DNA of 64,000 bases from Lithospermum erythrorhizon (GCA_019722365.1 JADFUC010000856.1:992001-1056000); one strand, 5' to 3'; shown: positions 35,336 through 48,900, counted from the first letter of the stretch. The notes: generated by a model not told the origin, from the letters alone. A program made the numbers and translations.

Positions 35336-37098
35336 ATTCTCCCCCCGCTTCCGAGCTGAAGAAGAGAGTAGTCATCCGTACAACATGGCGGTAGCGATGC
35401 TTTGAGAGCTATACTGGCTTGACAATTGAGCAACACTTATCAAGCTTACCCTTGGGCAGAATCTTGGTAAACATATCTGCACCGTTATCGTTGGTATGAA
35501 CCTTATCGATGAACACTAACTTTCTTTCCAGCACATCCCTGATCCAATGATACCTGACCTCTATATGCTTTGATCTTGAATGCAATGAAGGATTACTTTC
35601 GAGAGTGAATGGCACTTTTTGAGAGTCAGATTACAAACCGACCTTGAGGCGATTCCGTTACGCCAAACAAACTCTTGAGCCAAAGTAACATGACACTTTC
35701 GGTAGTTACAGCCCATATTCAGCCTCCGTAGTCGAAAGCCTTGACGCGCCTTTATGCTTCGGCGCCATGATATTAACTCCCTGCTAGTGAGCAGATAACC
35801 AGGGCGTAGATTTCTTAGAATCAATCTCACGCCATGTATCGCGTCCGTAAAGCCTTCAAGCCTTTGACACCTTGTTTGCCATAACAAATGCACATATCCG
35901 ATGTACCTTTAAGATCTCGAAAGCGTCCATTTAAGCGCCTCCGGTTCTCCTTAGGCGAGATAAGAACATAGAAATGCGCCAACGAGGGATATGCCAAATG
36001 CGGCATGCAGCGACATTGCGTACATAAGACTTCGATAGCGGCATATGGAACCGCGTTGCATTTCTTCAACATCCATCTTACATCCGGAGGACATGTTTTC
36101 AAAGAGCTCAACTTAAAAGTGTGCACCTAATGGGCCGGCTTACGGACTTGGAAGATTCCATGTTAAAATCTAAATTTAGTATTTTAGATATACTTTTTCT
36201 TGAGACAACCATAGTACGTTATACCGATCTCGCTTGATTTCCATTCCCAAAATATTCTAGCTTTCGAGGTCAGCAAATCTCGAATACACTTACTCAATTT
36301 GAGCCTTTTAAATCCCTTGTCTGGGCCGTATATTTGTCAACAATTAGCATATCGTCAACATAGAGTAATAACAATATATAGTCATTACTAGCAAACCTTT
36401 TAATAAATACACAATGATCAATCAAGGTTCTAGTAAAGCCATACTCTTCCATGAATGCATCGAATTTCTTGTACCATTGTCGAGGCGCTTGTTTTAATCC
36501 GTGAAACTCTTGTTTAGCTTGGCCCATATGTTCTACTTACTCTTGGCGACAAATCCTTGAGCTGCTCCCGCTGATACATCTTCATCTAGGTCTCCATGAA
36601 GAAGAAAGGCGGTCTTGACATCCAAGCACTCAATCTACAGATTAAACACCCAGCAGCTAGGCCAAAGTACTACCGTATTGGCGTTATGCTTGGCCAATAG
36701 GGGAAAAATCTCGTAAATGGTGGTACGCCTTTGAGCAAATCCTTTAACTACTAGGCCAGGCCTTGTACCTTGGTTTAGTTTGCCATCTTCATCTTCAATT
36801 TAAGAAGACCCACCTATTTTTAACACTTTTTTGGTTTTGGAACCTTCTCAACAAGAGTGAGCGTTTTATTCTTCACGTAATGGAGTTAAATGCTATTTCT
36901 CTGCATTCCTCTCAATCCGAGCTCATGTTCATCTTTTCTTCCAATTACCTCTTGATAGCAAATTGGTTCCCCCTCACTTGTGACCAATACATAGTCATGA
37001 GGAGGATATCTAGTAGATGGAGTTCGATTCCTAGTTGATGTGCGAATAGATGGTTGACCTTGTTCATTGTCTTGAGGATCAAGAGTATCAGTAGGCTC

Positions 37099-38443
37099 TG
37101 TTAGCTGAATTGACCTTAGGGGGGGGGGTGAATAAGGTTTTACGTTAAGGTATTCCCTTTTTTGAGTTTTAATTTAACAATGCGGAATACAAAATAATAA
37201 GAATATGTTCTAATGGATAAACTTCGATAACCCTAAGCTCGAGAATGATTAGTCAACAATAAAACAACAAGATGATTAGTAATAATATAATGATGACTTA
37301 AAGTAAAGAGTAAGGAAGAAGAAATACAATACACAAGATATTAGCGAGCTTCGGTTCCCCTACTGCTCGACCGTCGGCTTTCCAACCTCGGGATTTTGGC
37401 AAAGAGATAACTAGGCGCTTGAGAGAAATGTTTGATTACAGCTTGACTTCTGACCTATTATCAAACAACAGCCTCATTAAAATGACCCGAGCTACCAGCT
37501 AAGGATTTCAACTCCCGATCAACCTAGATTGGGAACAGTACTACACTCTTAGGATTTCAAAGTACTACTCAACCTAGAATAGTAACCACATGCTTCCAGC
37601 ACTTGGGATTTCACTCAAAACAATAAATGTTTGAGAAGGAATGGTGTCATAGCGACTAGGAAACTCAATAAAGATTGCCAAAGTAATAAATGTAGGGATT
37701 ATGACTTTTGCCTTTTTGCTTATCAAAAGAAATAAATGCTTTCGAGAAATTGGAGTTTCAAATAGTTGCGAAGTTGTTTTAGGTTTTGAAAAGGGGCTTA
37801 TATATTGCACAAATTTTGAAATTTGAAGGTAGCGCGTCGTGACCCGTCGAACCCGAGAGTGCCGATGGAGCCCGATGGACCGAGGCGGCGGCTATAAGCC
37901 GCTGCGTAGCCAGACCTCGTGAGGAGGTCCGGTCATCGGGACCCCTACTCGAGGTTCAGGGGTCTCGAGAGGGGTCGATAAATGCGTGACCGAGACCTAC
38001 GAAGGGGTCTCGATAGTTCATAGTGTCAATTCCAGAGCCGCGATGGTTTCAAGCTGAATTGCGAAGCGAAATACCACTTAGCGATCATTTATGCGAGACT
38101 TAACTATGAATCAATCTATACTTAAGATTTGAAACTACGGACCTTCGTTTTCAAACACAATTAAGTTTAAATGGCAAGAAGTCTATACTACTTAAGAATT
38201 TAAAGCGACAAAATGCTTAAAAGTTTCGCACAAGCGCTTTATAAAAGAGAACCACGAGCTCCTTGAAAGGCTTGGCGTTTGTTTGACTCATCAATGAGCC
38301 TCCGAACTTTCCGATCAACAATTTTAGCACTTGAACTTATTTAGGAATAAACATGAATACATGTTCGCGAAAGCGGGATTAGTTGATTAAACAATTTTAT
38401 TTATCTTCAAAAATAGGTTTGAATGGAATCATTTATTCAACGA
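37099..38443 (+). mobile_element. Nested LTR insertion (probable solo LTR) with GGCTC target duplication
   Basis: The host Copia frame is collinear on both sides (integrase end from 38690 down to 38444; linker from 37098 down). The inserted 1345 bases start TGTTAGCTG and end TTCAACGA (TGTT...AACA with one extra base) and are flanked by GGCTC at 37094-37098 and 38444-38448. There is a run of ten G near 37121 and no coding frame. The strand is assigned from the TG end only. Confidence 0.7.
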
Positions 38444-40826
38444 GGCTCCCCGTATTACTTAATTGATCATCATGATCGTTATCATAATTAAATATTTCAA
38501 TGTTTTCATTGTTGATTATTGTCATAATCATCATAGCGTCATCTGCATGCGAGACATTAGTATTGGCGATGGAAGTAGTTCGATTTGTGCCATTAAATCG
38601 GACTCGATCTGTAAGATTTCGATCCCCATCTTGACTTGTACTTCCATGGTAAGGGAATTCTTGATAGTTTGATCTTGAAAAACACAACATCTACACTCCT
38701 AACAACTTTTCTTAGACACACGGATCATTACAACTTGTAGCTTGAATTTGTATCGTCTGTAGCTTAGGTAGGCAGCTGTTTGGATTTGCTATCCAATTTT
38801 GTTCGTCCCTTTGGAATATGCGAGCAGCCTACGACCAAACACCTAAGATGTTTTGTATGAGACTTTTTGCCACTAAAACTTCTTCGGAACTTACTTCGAA
38901 GATAGTTGCTTAGGTGATAGATTGATAATTTGCAAAAGCGGCCACGTAAAGCCTCTCCCCCGAGATGTAGTTGGTAGACTAGAATGTGACAGCATTACGC
39001 CCGAATTTTTCTCAACTATGGATTCGATTCATCCTCTCGGCTAAACATTTGTGTTGAGGAGTCTTGGGCACACTTTGCTCGTATTTGAATACCGTACTCG
39101 CTTTACTGATAAGAGATCAAAAGCTCCGGTGTATTCCCTCGGAATTTAATCGGTCGAACACGCTTGAGATCTTTCTCCGGTTTCTCTCTGGAAGCTAGAG
39201 ATATTTGGAGTTGTTTGAACACATTGATGACTTGATCTTTAGTTTTCAAAGGAGTAAGCACACAATTTCCTTGAATGATCGTCTATGAGCGTAACAAAGT
39301 AAGAGCAACCACCCAGTCCCCAGTCTTGGCCCAGGTCCACATACGTCGGAATAAATAAGCTCGAGAACGCTTTACCACTTTCTTTGAGGCACTTTTATTG
39401 AGCGATACTCTATGTTGTTTGCCCATCAAACAATGGGTACAAGGCGAAACATGAGTGTCTTGAACCTAGGAATGAGATCTACTGAGCAAGATCTTAAGCC
39501 CCTTTTCGCTCATTGTGTCCGAATTTTATTATGCCGCAGAGTCTATCTTTGGTTCCACGACATGAACTGCATTGTTGAGAGCAACCCGGTCTTGATAAAT
39601 CTGATTGTACTGGCCTCTTTGGCATAGCCAGACAATTAATGTTGAGTCTCTAATGAGCTTCCACTTTCCTTCCCCGAAAAAGTTGAAGAATCCTTGATCA
39701 TCCAACTTCCCAGAAGAGATCAAGTTTAATCGAAAATCCGGAATATGACGAACATCTTTCAAGATTATTTCACTACCCAGGTCCGACTTTAAGCATATGT
39801 CGCCTATTCCCTTAATTTCCGATACCCCATTGTTTCCCATTCTTGCTTCCCCAAGATCTCCCTGTTTATAAAATCATGAAGGATTTGAGGTAACATGGAG
39901 CGAAGCCCGAGCGGGCCACCCGATCATATAACGTGCATAACATACATCAATCACTTGATCTACCCGCTTTGATCAAATCCACCACTCGGATTAACAATTT
40001 GCAGCATTATTGTTTTGATTCTTCTTGTTCTTAGTACGACCGTTGCTAAATCCTTTTTAAAGGTAGCATTGGGATTTCGATGACAAATCTTTATTCTGAT
40101 AATGGCATTGATCCTCCTTTTTCGAGCTCTTTGATTTTCCAGGATGAACTTTTGTGTGTTTCTTTTTTCCTTTCTTATGCTCGTAAACAAGCATGTCATT
40201 GTTTGAACCTCCATGCCCGTTGTCAAGTCCTCCTCCACGACGTAATTCCTCATTCAAGATGGTATTAGATACCATCTCTTTTGAGGCATCGTGCCGTCGG
40301 GCGGGCGCTCGAGGACACGGATAGAGTTTCCCACGAGTCCGGAGGCAGACCAGAATCCCATGACACTTGAACCTCGTCGTTAAAATGAGAGCTCCCATAG
40401 CCGTGAGTTGATTAAAAATATGTTCAAGTTGATTAAGGTGTTCTGTTAATGAAGTACCATCAACATACCTTAATTTTCTAAGTTGCCTAACTAGACTAAC
40501 TTTGTGCCCAGAGGTTTTTCTCTCATACAATCCTTGCAGCTTTGTCCAACATCCAAATGCCGTTGTCGTGTTCTCGACATGATGGATGGCCCTTTATATC
40601 AATGTGATCCGCAGGATATGGCCCAACCACCTCTATCTAATTCACTCGACTCCACCGGACATTAGCGTCGGAGGCATACATACTAGTTCCTCGATTGGTC
40701 GTGCTAATATCTTCATTACAAGCGATCGATCATCTTTATCTTCAAATTGCATAATTGTTTTCCATTAGCATGACCATCTTTGGTTTGTCTCCACCATTGA
40801 ACCTTAGGCTGCTTGATACACGGCTT

Positions 40827-41284
40827 TGTTGAAATAATGATCGAAAAACAAACCAATTCAAATGCGCGAAGAACTTCTTTGTTCGATAACAGACCTTTAA
40901 TCCTTCGAGAAAGCTTATATTAAGTTGTGATTAATGCCGCAGAGATAAATAACTTCGATAATTTGTTTTGTAGTTTTTGGATTAACTCCATGCTAATAAT
41001 AGCTATATTATTGAAGAATAAAATCCAATGATTACAATCACTCGATCTTTAATCCTACCGACTAGTAGCTAAGCTATATTTATATCTCTCAATTGTTGTG
41101 TATACAATGATACAGAATAATGATCCCTATTTATAAGCTCGATGTCGGTTCTACTGGGATTACAATGACATCTCCCCAGACCGACAGCTTATAGACGATT
41201 CATGTAAGGACACTCTTTACCTTGAGTTTGCTCTGGATGAATTCTTGCTTTGCAGCAGAAATCCATGCACATGAGAATTAAACA
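40827..41284 (-). repeat. 5' LTR of the RLP-resident Copia element
   Basis: The plus-strand form starts TGTTGAAATAATGATCG and ends ATGAGAATTAAACA. It is collinear with the other LTR but differs by many small indels, several of them CGA or TCG inserts. Confidence 0.8.
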
Positions 41285-41752
41285 CCACCGATGTAAGTTG
41301 GCATGGCTGAGATCAAGCTAAAGCGTTACATGTCTCGTCAGTGACTCCGTCAAACTACAACCCCAATCGTACTCTCGTTCCGAGTTAGTTTTGGGATAAG
41401 AAGGTTGCTTGAAATTGATAAGTAGTAAGATGTTTGGTAAAATATAATCGAAATTAAAGGCGATCAATGTGAAGATTAACACAAATGTAAAGTAAAAAGA
41501 AGAACTTTTTGTTAGAGTGTGAATATTGAATAGTTGAATGGCCCAGAAATGAAAGAAATATAATAATAGAAAGAAGGAAGCTGAAAATACTTTTGTCATG
41601 ATACTTTTATAAAATGATTATAATTAAAACTTGACATGGCTTCTTCAGCAGAATAATGGCAGATGTAGTAAAACACTTTTTACTACTTTAACACCTTAAA
41701 ATACAATCTCATTCCATTCATTAGGTGTGGGGGTGGGATTTAGTGCCAAAGA

Positions 41753-42020
41753 TGAAGTCTTTTGTGACTTGACTTGATTAATATTGTTAAAAGATTCAGG
41801 AGACAGCTCTTATTATCCATTATTGTGGAAGTATTTGTTGGAAAATATTTGGCTTGATTGGTGAATGGTTTCATCAAATCTAATGCTATCAAAATATGAA
41901 GTCTTTGCTTGACTTGATTCGACTTTAATTAAGATCGTTAAACGATTCAGAACCAAGATTTTATTATCCATGATGTGAAAGTATTTGTTGGAAATTTCTG
42001 TGATTGGAGAATGGTTTCAT
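41753..42020. repeat. Tandem duplication of about 145 bases
   Basis: Two copies (about 41753-41880 and 41898-42020) share, in order, GAAGTCTTT-TGACTTGATT, TTAA-GATTCAG, TTATTATCCAT, GAAGTATTTGTTGGAAA, TGATTGG-GAATGGTTTCATC. The class is unknown. Confidence 0.7.
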
Positions 42021-42051
42021 CCCACTCGAAATTTAAGCGAGGCTGGTAGAC

Positions 42052-42240
42052 TTGGTCTTTGCTGGTGCAATTTTCCTTTGGAGTAACAAAAAGGGCACAA
42101 ACAAACTTGGTGAATACTTCGTATTAGACACGGCTCATTCAATATTCGAAAGAGGAACCTCAAGTGCTGGAGTCTTCTTCATTGCTTTAGTACTAGTTTC
42201 GTTGGCCTGTTTATTTCATCTGTATGGTCCTGCTAGATAG
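42052..42240 (+). CDS. Unidentified small membrane-protein end or remnant (62 codons)
   Basis: The frame has a hydrophobic C-terminal span (SAGVFFIALVLVSLACLFHLY) and ends GPAR. It shares its last 90 bases with the broken copy at 31305-31440. It probably starts inside a gene, since GTCTTTGCTGGTGC at its beginning looks like mid-span sequence (VFAGAIF) and an AG lies just upstream as an acceptor. I could not find preceding exons. A loose likeness to DUF1218-type plant membrane proteins is inference only; it may be a pseudogene fragment. Confidence 0.35.
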   Translation: MVFAGAIFLWSNKKGTNKLGEYFVLDTAHSIFERGTSSAGVFFIALVLVSLACLFHLYGPAR

Positions 42241-42249
42241 ATTTCTTTA

Positions 42250-42974
42250 ACATTTGAATATAATTGTGGATGCTGAACTAGTATGTGCTTCAACTGGCCT
42301 TTTATTTGTTAATTTTCTTCAAACTTAGTTTGTTTTTAGTAATAACTCCAGTTCTCCAAACATGGCTGAAAAGGTAGATAATGAAAATGATTGGTTTGTT
42401 GGAATTAACCAAGATATGGAATAATGATCAAAATAAATGGGGTAGTTTCATCTGATCCACAGGTTCACATATGAAGTCAACTTCATGTCATGTATTAAGT
42501 AAAGTTATCAGATTCACTTGTCAACTTAATTATAGTTTGATTTTTAAATTAAGCTTTAATAGATAATTATTAATTGATACATAAAATATAAAGTTTATAT
42601 AATATTTAAAATTTTTTAATAATATAATAATTAAAGAATAATTGAAGATTAAAGATTTATACCGATATATGATAAAAGTCGATTAAAATGGATTGAAGTA
42701 AATATGAATAGAAGGAAACCACTATTGGAGCAAAATTGTTCCAATAGAGTATTCCAACTTGAATCATCATTAAACTGCCTACATGTTTACAATCTCTTAA
42801 ACAATTATATTTTGATGAAAATTGGTAATTGTCCTTTTATATAATCCCATTTGCTAACCTACATGTAACCTCCCTCAAATACCAGCTAGTCTTCCCATAA
42901 AATTAGTCCATTATTGATACTCCATATATTTTCTTGATGTCTTCATATTGACATCAATTTCTTGGCCTATAGAG
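42250..42974. other. Intergenic DNA and presumed GH79 promoter
   Basis: AT-rich. TATA-like TATATAATCC near 42838 and CCATATATT near 42922 lie upstream of the ATG at 42975. No gene. Confidence 0.4.
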
Positions 42975-45900
42975 ATGCCATATACAAATAGCGATGAACC
43001 TCATCATTCTTTTTCTTACCAAATAGCTTACTTAGTTAACATATTGGGGTTGTGTTCATGGTTGTACTTAAACAACCACCATAGCTCAACATCGACCAAG
43101 GGTGTCAACGCCACCAATAGCGTGGTATACATCAATGGAGGCGCCGCCATTGGAAAGATTGATGAAGATTTTATATGTGCTACTATTGATTGGTGGCCAC
43201 CAGAGAAATGTGACTTTGGAAGGTGTAGTTGGGGAAAAGCTTCCATTCTTAATCTGGTCAGCTCATTATAATAAACACCAATTCTTCATATATTTTTGTT
43301 TTTTCCCTTCTTTTCAAATCACTAACTGCTGCATATGCCTCAATAGGACTATTTCTTAGTTCTTGACTATTTTATATGGCTAGTTTTGCTAGTTCTCTTT
43401 AACAAACTATAAATAAACTATTTCAAAAAAGGGGGTCAACGTTTGGTGGAACATAAATATTATTGACGATAGAAAGCTATAATTGGTGTACTTCTTCAGC
43501 TGCCAGCCCCCATCCCTTTGAAGTCCGAACGATCCACTATCATACTAATACTATCATAACAATAATAATAAAGGAAATGGGGGATTTCCATTTTTTAAAG
43601 TATGTTTTTTGATATTTTAAGTTTTATTAAAATTAATCCATAACTTTAATTATTTAAAATTTGCTCCAAATATCTAATTGTTAATTATATTCCAAATTTG
43701 CGCTGTATTATGCATTTTTTAATTATGAAATTTGAGAGGCGGCCAATCTGAAATGATAATGTAATTGAGAGAGCGTCACGAAATGATAATTAGTTAGGGG
43801 AATGATTTAAAGGTAGAAAAAATTTAGAACGATTTGAAGTATTGACAATAATTCGGGGGATTATATGAAAATAAGCCATAAATCTAATACTATTTTTGCC
43901 ACTAGGTAGTAATGAATTCGAGATTCTGATCGTATTAATAATCGTAATAGAATTTATTCTTTTAAGATATAAAGATCTTCAGCGTTCTTGATATGTCCTT
44001 GAGTATCTTAAAATAAAGTAATCTTCTGAAATAATAATAAATGAGTATCGTGTTAAGCTGCATTCTGAATGCTAAACTTTATAATGCAATAATATAAGAA
44101 TTACGGAGTATAATAATATATATGTACTTTTGTAAATTGACCCTATACGAACTTAAAAATAGCTAAAGAAGTTTATAATAATTTAAAAATTACAAAATAA
44201 GTCCTTTAAGAATTTTAATAGAACAAAATCTTAATAGGATCCTAACTTTCTACATCTAATAACGTACAAGATATTGCAATTTGATCCCAATGAACCGTTA
44301 TATATTAACATGAAATGTGTAAATCATATGATGCCTTTAGAAGAAAAAAATTAATTGTTTCATTCATTATTTAGGACCAAATTATAACATCTCGCGTACA
44401 CTATCAAGACGCCCTGCCGAATAATGTTGCTAAAAACATTCATACTCCGTATGTGTTTATACATGAATACGTTCAAGTATATTTAGCTAAATTAACTAGT
44501 ATGTTTCCAGGATCTGAACAACAAAGCTTTATTCAATGCAATTAAAGGTACTCAACTTTTTTATTTCGTCGTTATTTTAAATATTGGGCGAATGACTAAA
44601 CTGTGTAATTATTAGAACTAACTTATTTATTAATATAATGGGTGAAATCATAACTATATACGGAGTATATTCCTTATCTTTTTTATTTATAAATATTATT
44701 GTTTCCTCTTTTCAATTTAATGACCTAGCTTATTACTTGGTCGTAAGATTTTCTCGATGAAATTTTAGAGTTAAAACTTGTCTAGTCATCCCTAGTTACT
44801 TTTTTCTTAATGCTAAATTATTTCATCTCGAAGTTCTCCTAATTACTTTTTTCTATCTTCTTACTGATTTTAGTACTAATTGTGGAAGAACACATACCTA
44901 AATTGTTGCAGCATTTTCCCCTTTAAAAATAAGATTGGGTGGCACATTACAAGATAAAATGGTATATGAAATTGGAAATTATCCAAGACCATGCTCTCAA
45001 TTTGCCAAGAATGACTCGGAGATGTTTGGTTTCACTCAAGGTTGCCTCTCCATGACTCGTTGGGATGAACTGAACATTTTCATGAACAATACCGGGTAAT
45101 CATTGAAGTGGCATATATATCGTTATAATGTCTAAATACATATGTCAATTTTGAAAATGACTAATAAGTTACATTTATTCTTATAACTTTATTGTTCCTT
45201 TTGCACATTCCATACCTTGAGTCGGCATCTGTTCAACCGTTCCAAAGAGGGTCATGTGATCTTAACTTATCTTATACTCCGTATAATCTTACCATATTTA
45301 TTTGAATCTAGTAATATTATACTCTCATAGATCAATCACACATTAGTGAAAAATAATACTCCGTATATGCATATATATTATTTGGGACGAAACTATAGGG
45401 ACAACCGACACTCAGCTTCTAGCTAGATTTTGAAAATTTCTAATATATTTTATAATTTTTAGCACAAATTTAATATCCAGCATTCAAGTAGATCTTTCAC
45501 TTTTTGGCTCCTGAATTTTAATCATAGTTTTGTCCTTTGAATATTACAAAGATATCGTGCAACTTGTACATGGAGAAATATTTTGTATTTATATTGCGTA
45601 TAGAAATAATAAAATTTTCTTGGAGAAATCTTTTAAAGTACAAAGGGATTTATCGAAGCCGGTTGGGGATTCATTATCGTCTAGTTATCTCTGCGTATCT
45701 TTGTCTTCGGTATAGTTTGACATGATATGAATTGGTGATTTGAGCTTAGTAGGGCTGCAGGGGCCGAGGTCTTGGTCTTGACTTGGGATATGGTCCAGGC
45801 CGGTAGTTAGCCGTGAAGCAGTGATCAGGTGTGATTTTATGAACGTCTTTGGTGGGCTTTTTGATCCTTGTATGGGTTGACTTGTGTCACTTGAACCCCT

Positions 45901-48900
45901 CTTTGATTTGAGGCTCGGCTGTTGTATCCTTGAATTTCTTCTAACTTTAATATGGGATGATTGGTATGCAGCTTGGATCGTTCTTTGATATGAGCTTGAT
46001 CTTAAAAGAACTTGGATTGATGTTGATATGGATATGGTCCTAGTTAGGATACTTCAGCAGCTTGTCTCTGTGTGGTTGGACTAGTTCAGGAGCCTTAGTA
46101 GCGTAGTATTGAATCGGATGATTGTGGCTTGGTGAATTCATACAATGAGGCACTTGCCAGGCTTCCTTGTGCCTAGTATTTGGATGTAGAGTAGGGGACT
46201 TCATTAGGCATTCTACGATTGATTTCTTCTGAGGGCCGCCGGCGTGTACCATAGTTTGCCTTGGATATTTGAGCTAAGATCTCAGTTTGTATTTCAACAG
46301 GAGGGTCGCAGCTTCACCCTTGCTCAATCTTCCAGACATGGAATAGGTAGCCCGGTGACTTGTTCTACCACTGCTGTAGGGCCGCTTGGCGGCGTATTTC
46401 TATGATTTGACTTGATGCAGGTTGGCAATTTCGGCTCTTCATCATATTTTGAGATTATTTGATGTTCCTCCTTTGGAGATTTAGCGCCCCTGGCCCAGGA
46501 TCTTTAGGTTATGCCATTGTGTCTTAACTTAGCCGGTGTTTTTAATTTTTCGTTTTACATGTTTGGCTTTTACGAACATGTAGACACGCAGTTGTAAAAT
46601 GGGGTATTTATAGGTTTCGAACTGGCAGTGCTTTGGTGTGATAAGATGGATCACGATCTGAGCTATTGATTAATAAAATTGTCGAGGCAAGATTTGGATC
46701 GTCGGATTTGAATTTAATATTAAATTAATAATGTATTCTCAAAATTTGTGCCGACTTTTGCCTTGGAGAACAATTTAGGCGCAGCTTTTCTTTTACGACT
46801 TTTACGGTCACTTTATTTTTTATCGGATCGTTATTTTGAGTTTGTTTATCAAGAAAATCTCATTTTTAATCATGTTTTCTCCTCCAATTTATTATTTTAA
46901 TACCATAAATTTAGTAAATCCTATTTTAATGTCGTCATTACGTCTGAGGGTATAAAATTAGGTTTAATTTAATAGCCGATCCTAATTTTACCTAATAATT
47001 AATTTAGATAGATAAAATGTTGAAACCACCCTTAATTTTCCACGTGTTCGGTTTTAATTGGAATATCGGGAGAAACCCTAATCTAACACATGTAATTATA
47101 CGATTGATCTTTATTTAATTATTTTAATTAATCCAAATAAATTGAATTGAATTAAAAATAATTAATAAATTTTGAGTTTCTACAGTACACCCTAAAATTA
47201 GATTGTCTACATGATTTGAACAACTAGTTACACTCAACTTATACGCCCTATTTTAATCATCTAATGATTTTGATAACTTGATTTACAACAGGGCACATAT
47301 TATTTTTGGATTGAATGCATTACATGGAAAAATTACAAGGCAGGGCAAGGCTATAGGAGCTTGGGATCCTAGTAATTCAAAAGCTCTAATGAAATATAGC
47401 GTCGAAAGAGGCTATGTCATACACGGCTGGGAACTTGGTAGGTGGTATGCTCTTATAATGGAACTTATTAATAGCGTTAGATCATCATTAATTAATTTTA
47501 GATGGAATGTGAACTCTTAGATGCTTCACATTATATACATCACAATTTAATTAATAACATTAGGAACCACTCTTCATATCATCATTCATCGATTGATTTT
47601 AGAATGAATCATATGAACTCTTAACATTTGCCTTATTGGTATGAGCCTGGTTCCATCCTCAATTTTGACGAAACAAATTATATAAAGGTGGGTTACTATT
47701 AATCATTTAAATAAGCTACACCAATGATCTTGATATAATGTCTAATTATTATCTTGATTTATACAATTATATTTGCATTTATTCTCATGATAGGCAATGA
47801 ACTTAGTGGAAATGGAGTTGGAGTGAGAATTGATGTGGACGACTATGCAAATGACACTCGTACCCTCCATAATGTAATTGAAGAAGTCTACAAGGACATT
47901 GAGATTAAGCCACTGATTATTGCACCTGGTGGATTTTTTAGTACTGAGTGGATCTCCAGATTTATTGATAAATCCTCAGACTCTATTCAAGTAATCACAC
48001 ACCATATTTACAACCTTGGTCCAGGTACATTATATTTCATTTATTGTCAAAACAAATACTTATAATTGTGCCCAACTATATGCATTTTGGGTACAAAATC
48101 AATATTGTATAAAAACCACCATTATCAAACGCCTAAATCATACTCGAAGAAAGAGGTAATATTCATACTCGTATAATTTTGTTCTTCATATTAAGGGGTA
48201 GGTATGAAATATTTAATGCACTCATACATGTACACTTCTTTTTGTAATGCCTAAAGCCAAACCTAACCAAATTGCTATGTTCGTTATTGTTGAGTTGTAG
48301 GATAGATGATTGTTTAGATAAAAAATATTTTATTAAGGTATTGTGAAAAGTTACATTAACATGTAAAAACTATATTAGGAATGTAAAAATTCACATTTAA
48401 GTGTAAAAGGTATATATGATCAAATTATTGAAAAAAAGTAAAAAAATTCTAGACAAGCATATATTTTGAAACGGAGGGAGTAACATTTTATAAACATTTT
48501 TTTGTACATATTTTTGTTTTGGAAATGCTCACCTCCTTGTACATATGTTTACATATAGGAAGTGATGATCACCTAATTGAGAAGATACTCAACCCAAACT
48601 ACCCTCAAGGTACATCAGATACATTTAGGGACCTTCAAAACGTCATTAAAAGAACCAATACTTCAGCAGTGGCATGGGTCGGTGAAGCTGGAGGGGCATG
48701 GAATAGTGGTCAAAATTTGGTGACAAATACTTTTGTATTTAGTTTTTGGTACTTGGATCAGCTTGGATTGGCTTCATCTTTTGATACAAAAACATATTGT
48801 AGACAAGCCTTAATTGGAGGAAATTATGGTCTTCTAGATACGACATCATTCGTCCCAAATCCTGATTATTATAGGTCAGCAATTCATTACTATTAATCCT

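Larger units (their letters stand above)
34879..41284 (-). mobile_element. Full-length but degenerate Ty1/copia retrotransposon
   Basis: It is bounded by two diverged direct repeats of about 457 bases. Minus-strand order is canonical Copia: 5' LTR (40827-41284), a weak tRNA-Met-like primer site (about 40807-40820), gag (40057-40530, with KKL/KLRYVDGTSLTEHL-like UBN2 sequence), protease-side and pre-integrase region (39529-39840), integrase end (38433-38690), linker with RPSTRYPPHDYV-type sequence (about 36960-37060), reverse transcriptase (36294-36527, YVDD at about 36351-36362), RNase H end (35409-35615, KHIEVRYHWIRDV), a G-rich polypurine tract (about 35336-35347), and 3' LTR. Every region carries frameshifts. 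LTR divergence looks large by eye, so insertion is old. A clean 5-bp target duplication was not found. Confidence 0.88.
32380..41599 (-). pseudogene. LRR receptor-like protein (RLP) gene split by a Copia element
   Basis: RLPs are cell-surface immune or developmental receptors with a signal peptide, LRRs, one membrane span and a short tail. On the minus strand the gene starts at ATG 41599 with signal peptide ASFFLLLYFFHFWAI, then shows an LRR N-cap relic (FKQ, DWGC, TRHVTL, LDLS) to about 41290. It resumes at about 34870 beyond the Copia insertion: LRRLNLAYNRISG, LTTLDLSDN, and GPIPMELSSLVNL repeats (33910-34160). ORFs 33427-33789 and 32380-33387 hold further LRRs, the island-like YYKDSTTLVNKG, LCGIPLSETC, and the C-terminal span GYGVGTVLGLWIGFLMI. 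There are frame breaks or stops near 33400, 33850, 34200 and 34710 besides the insertion. The C-terminal 335 codons remain fully open, so decay is recent, or the assembled copy has errors. Confidence 0.85.

Noticed and set aside
45530..45725. Two overlapping small frames in GH79 intron 3
   Set aside because: No motif and different frames cover the same bases; the intron ends are fixed by the conserved protein.
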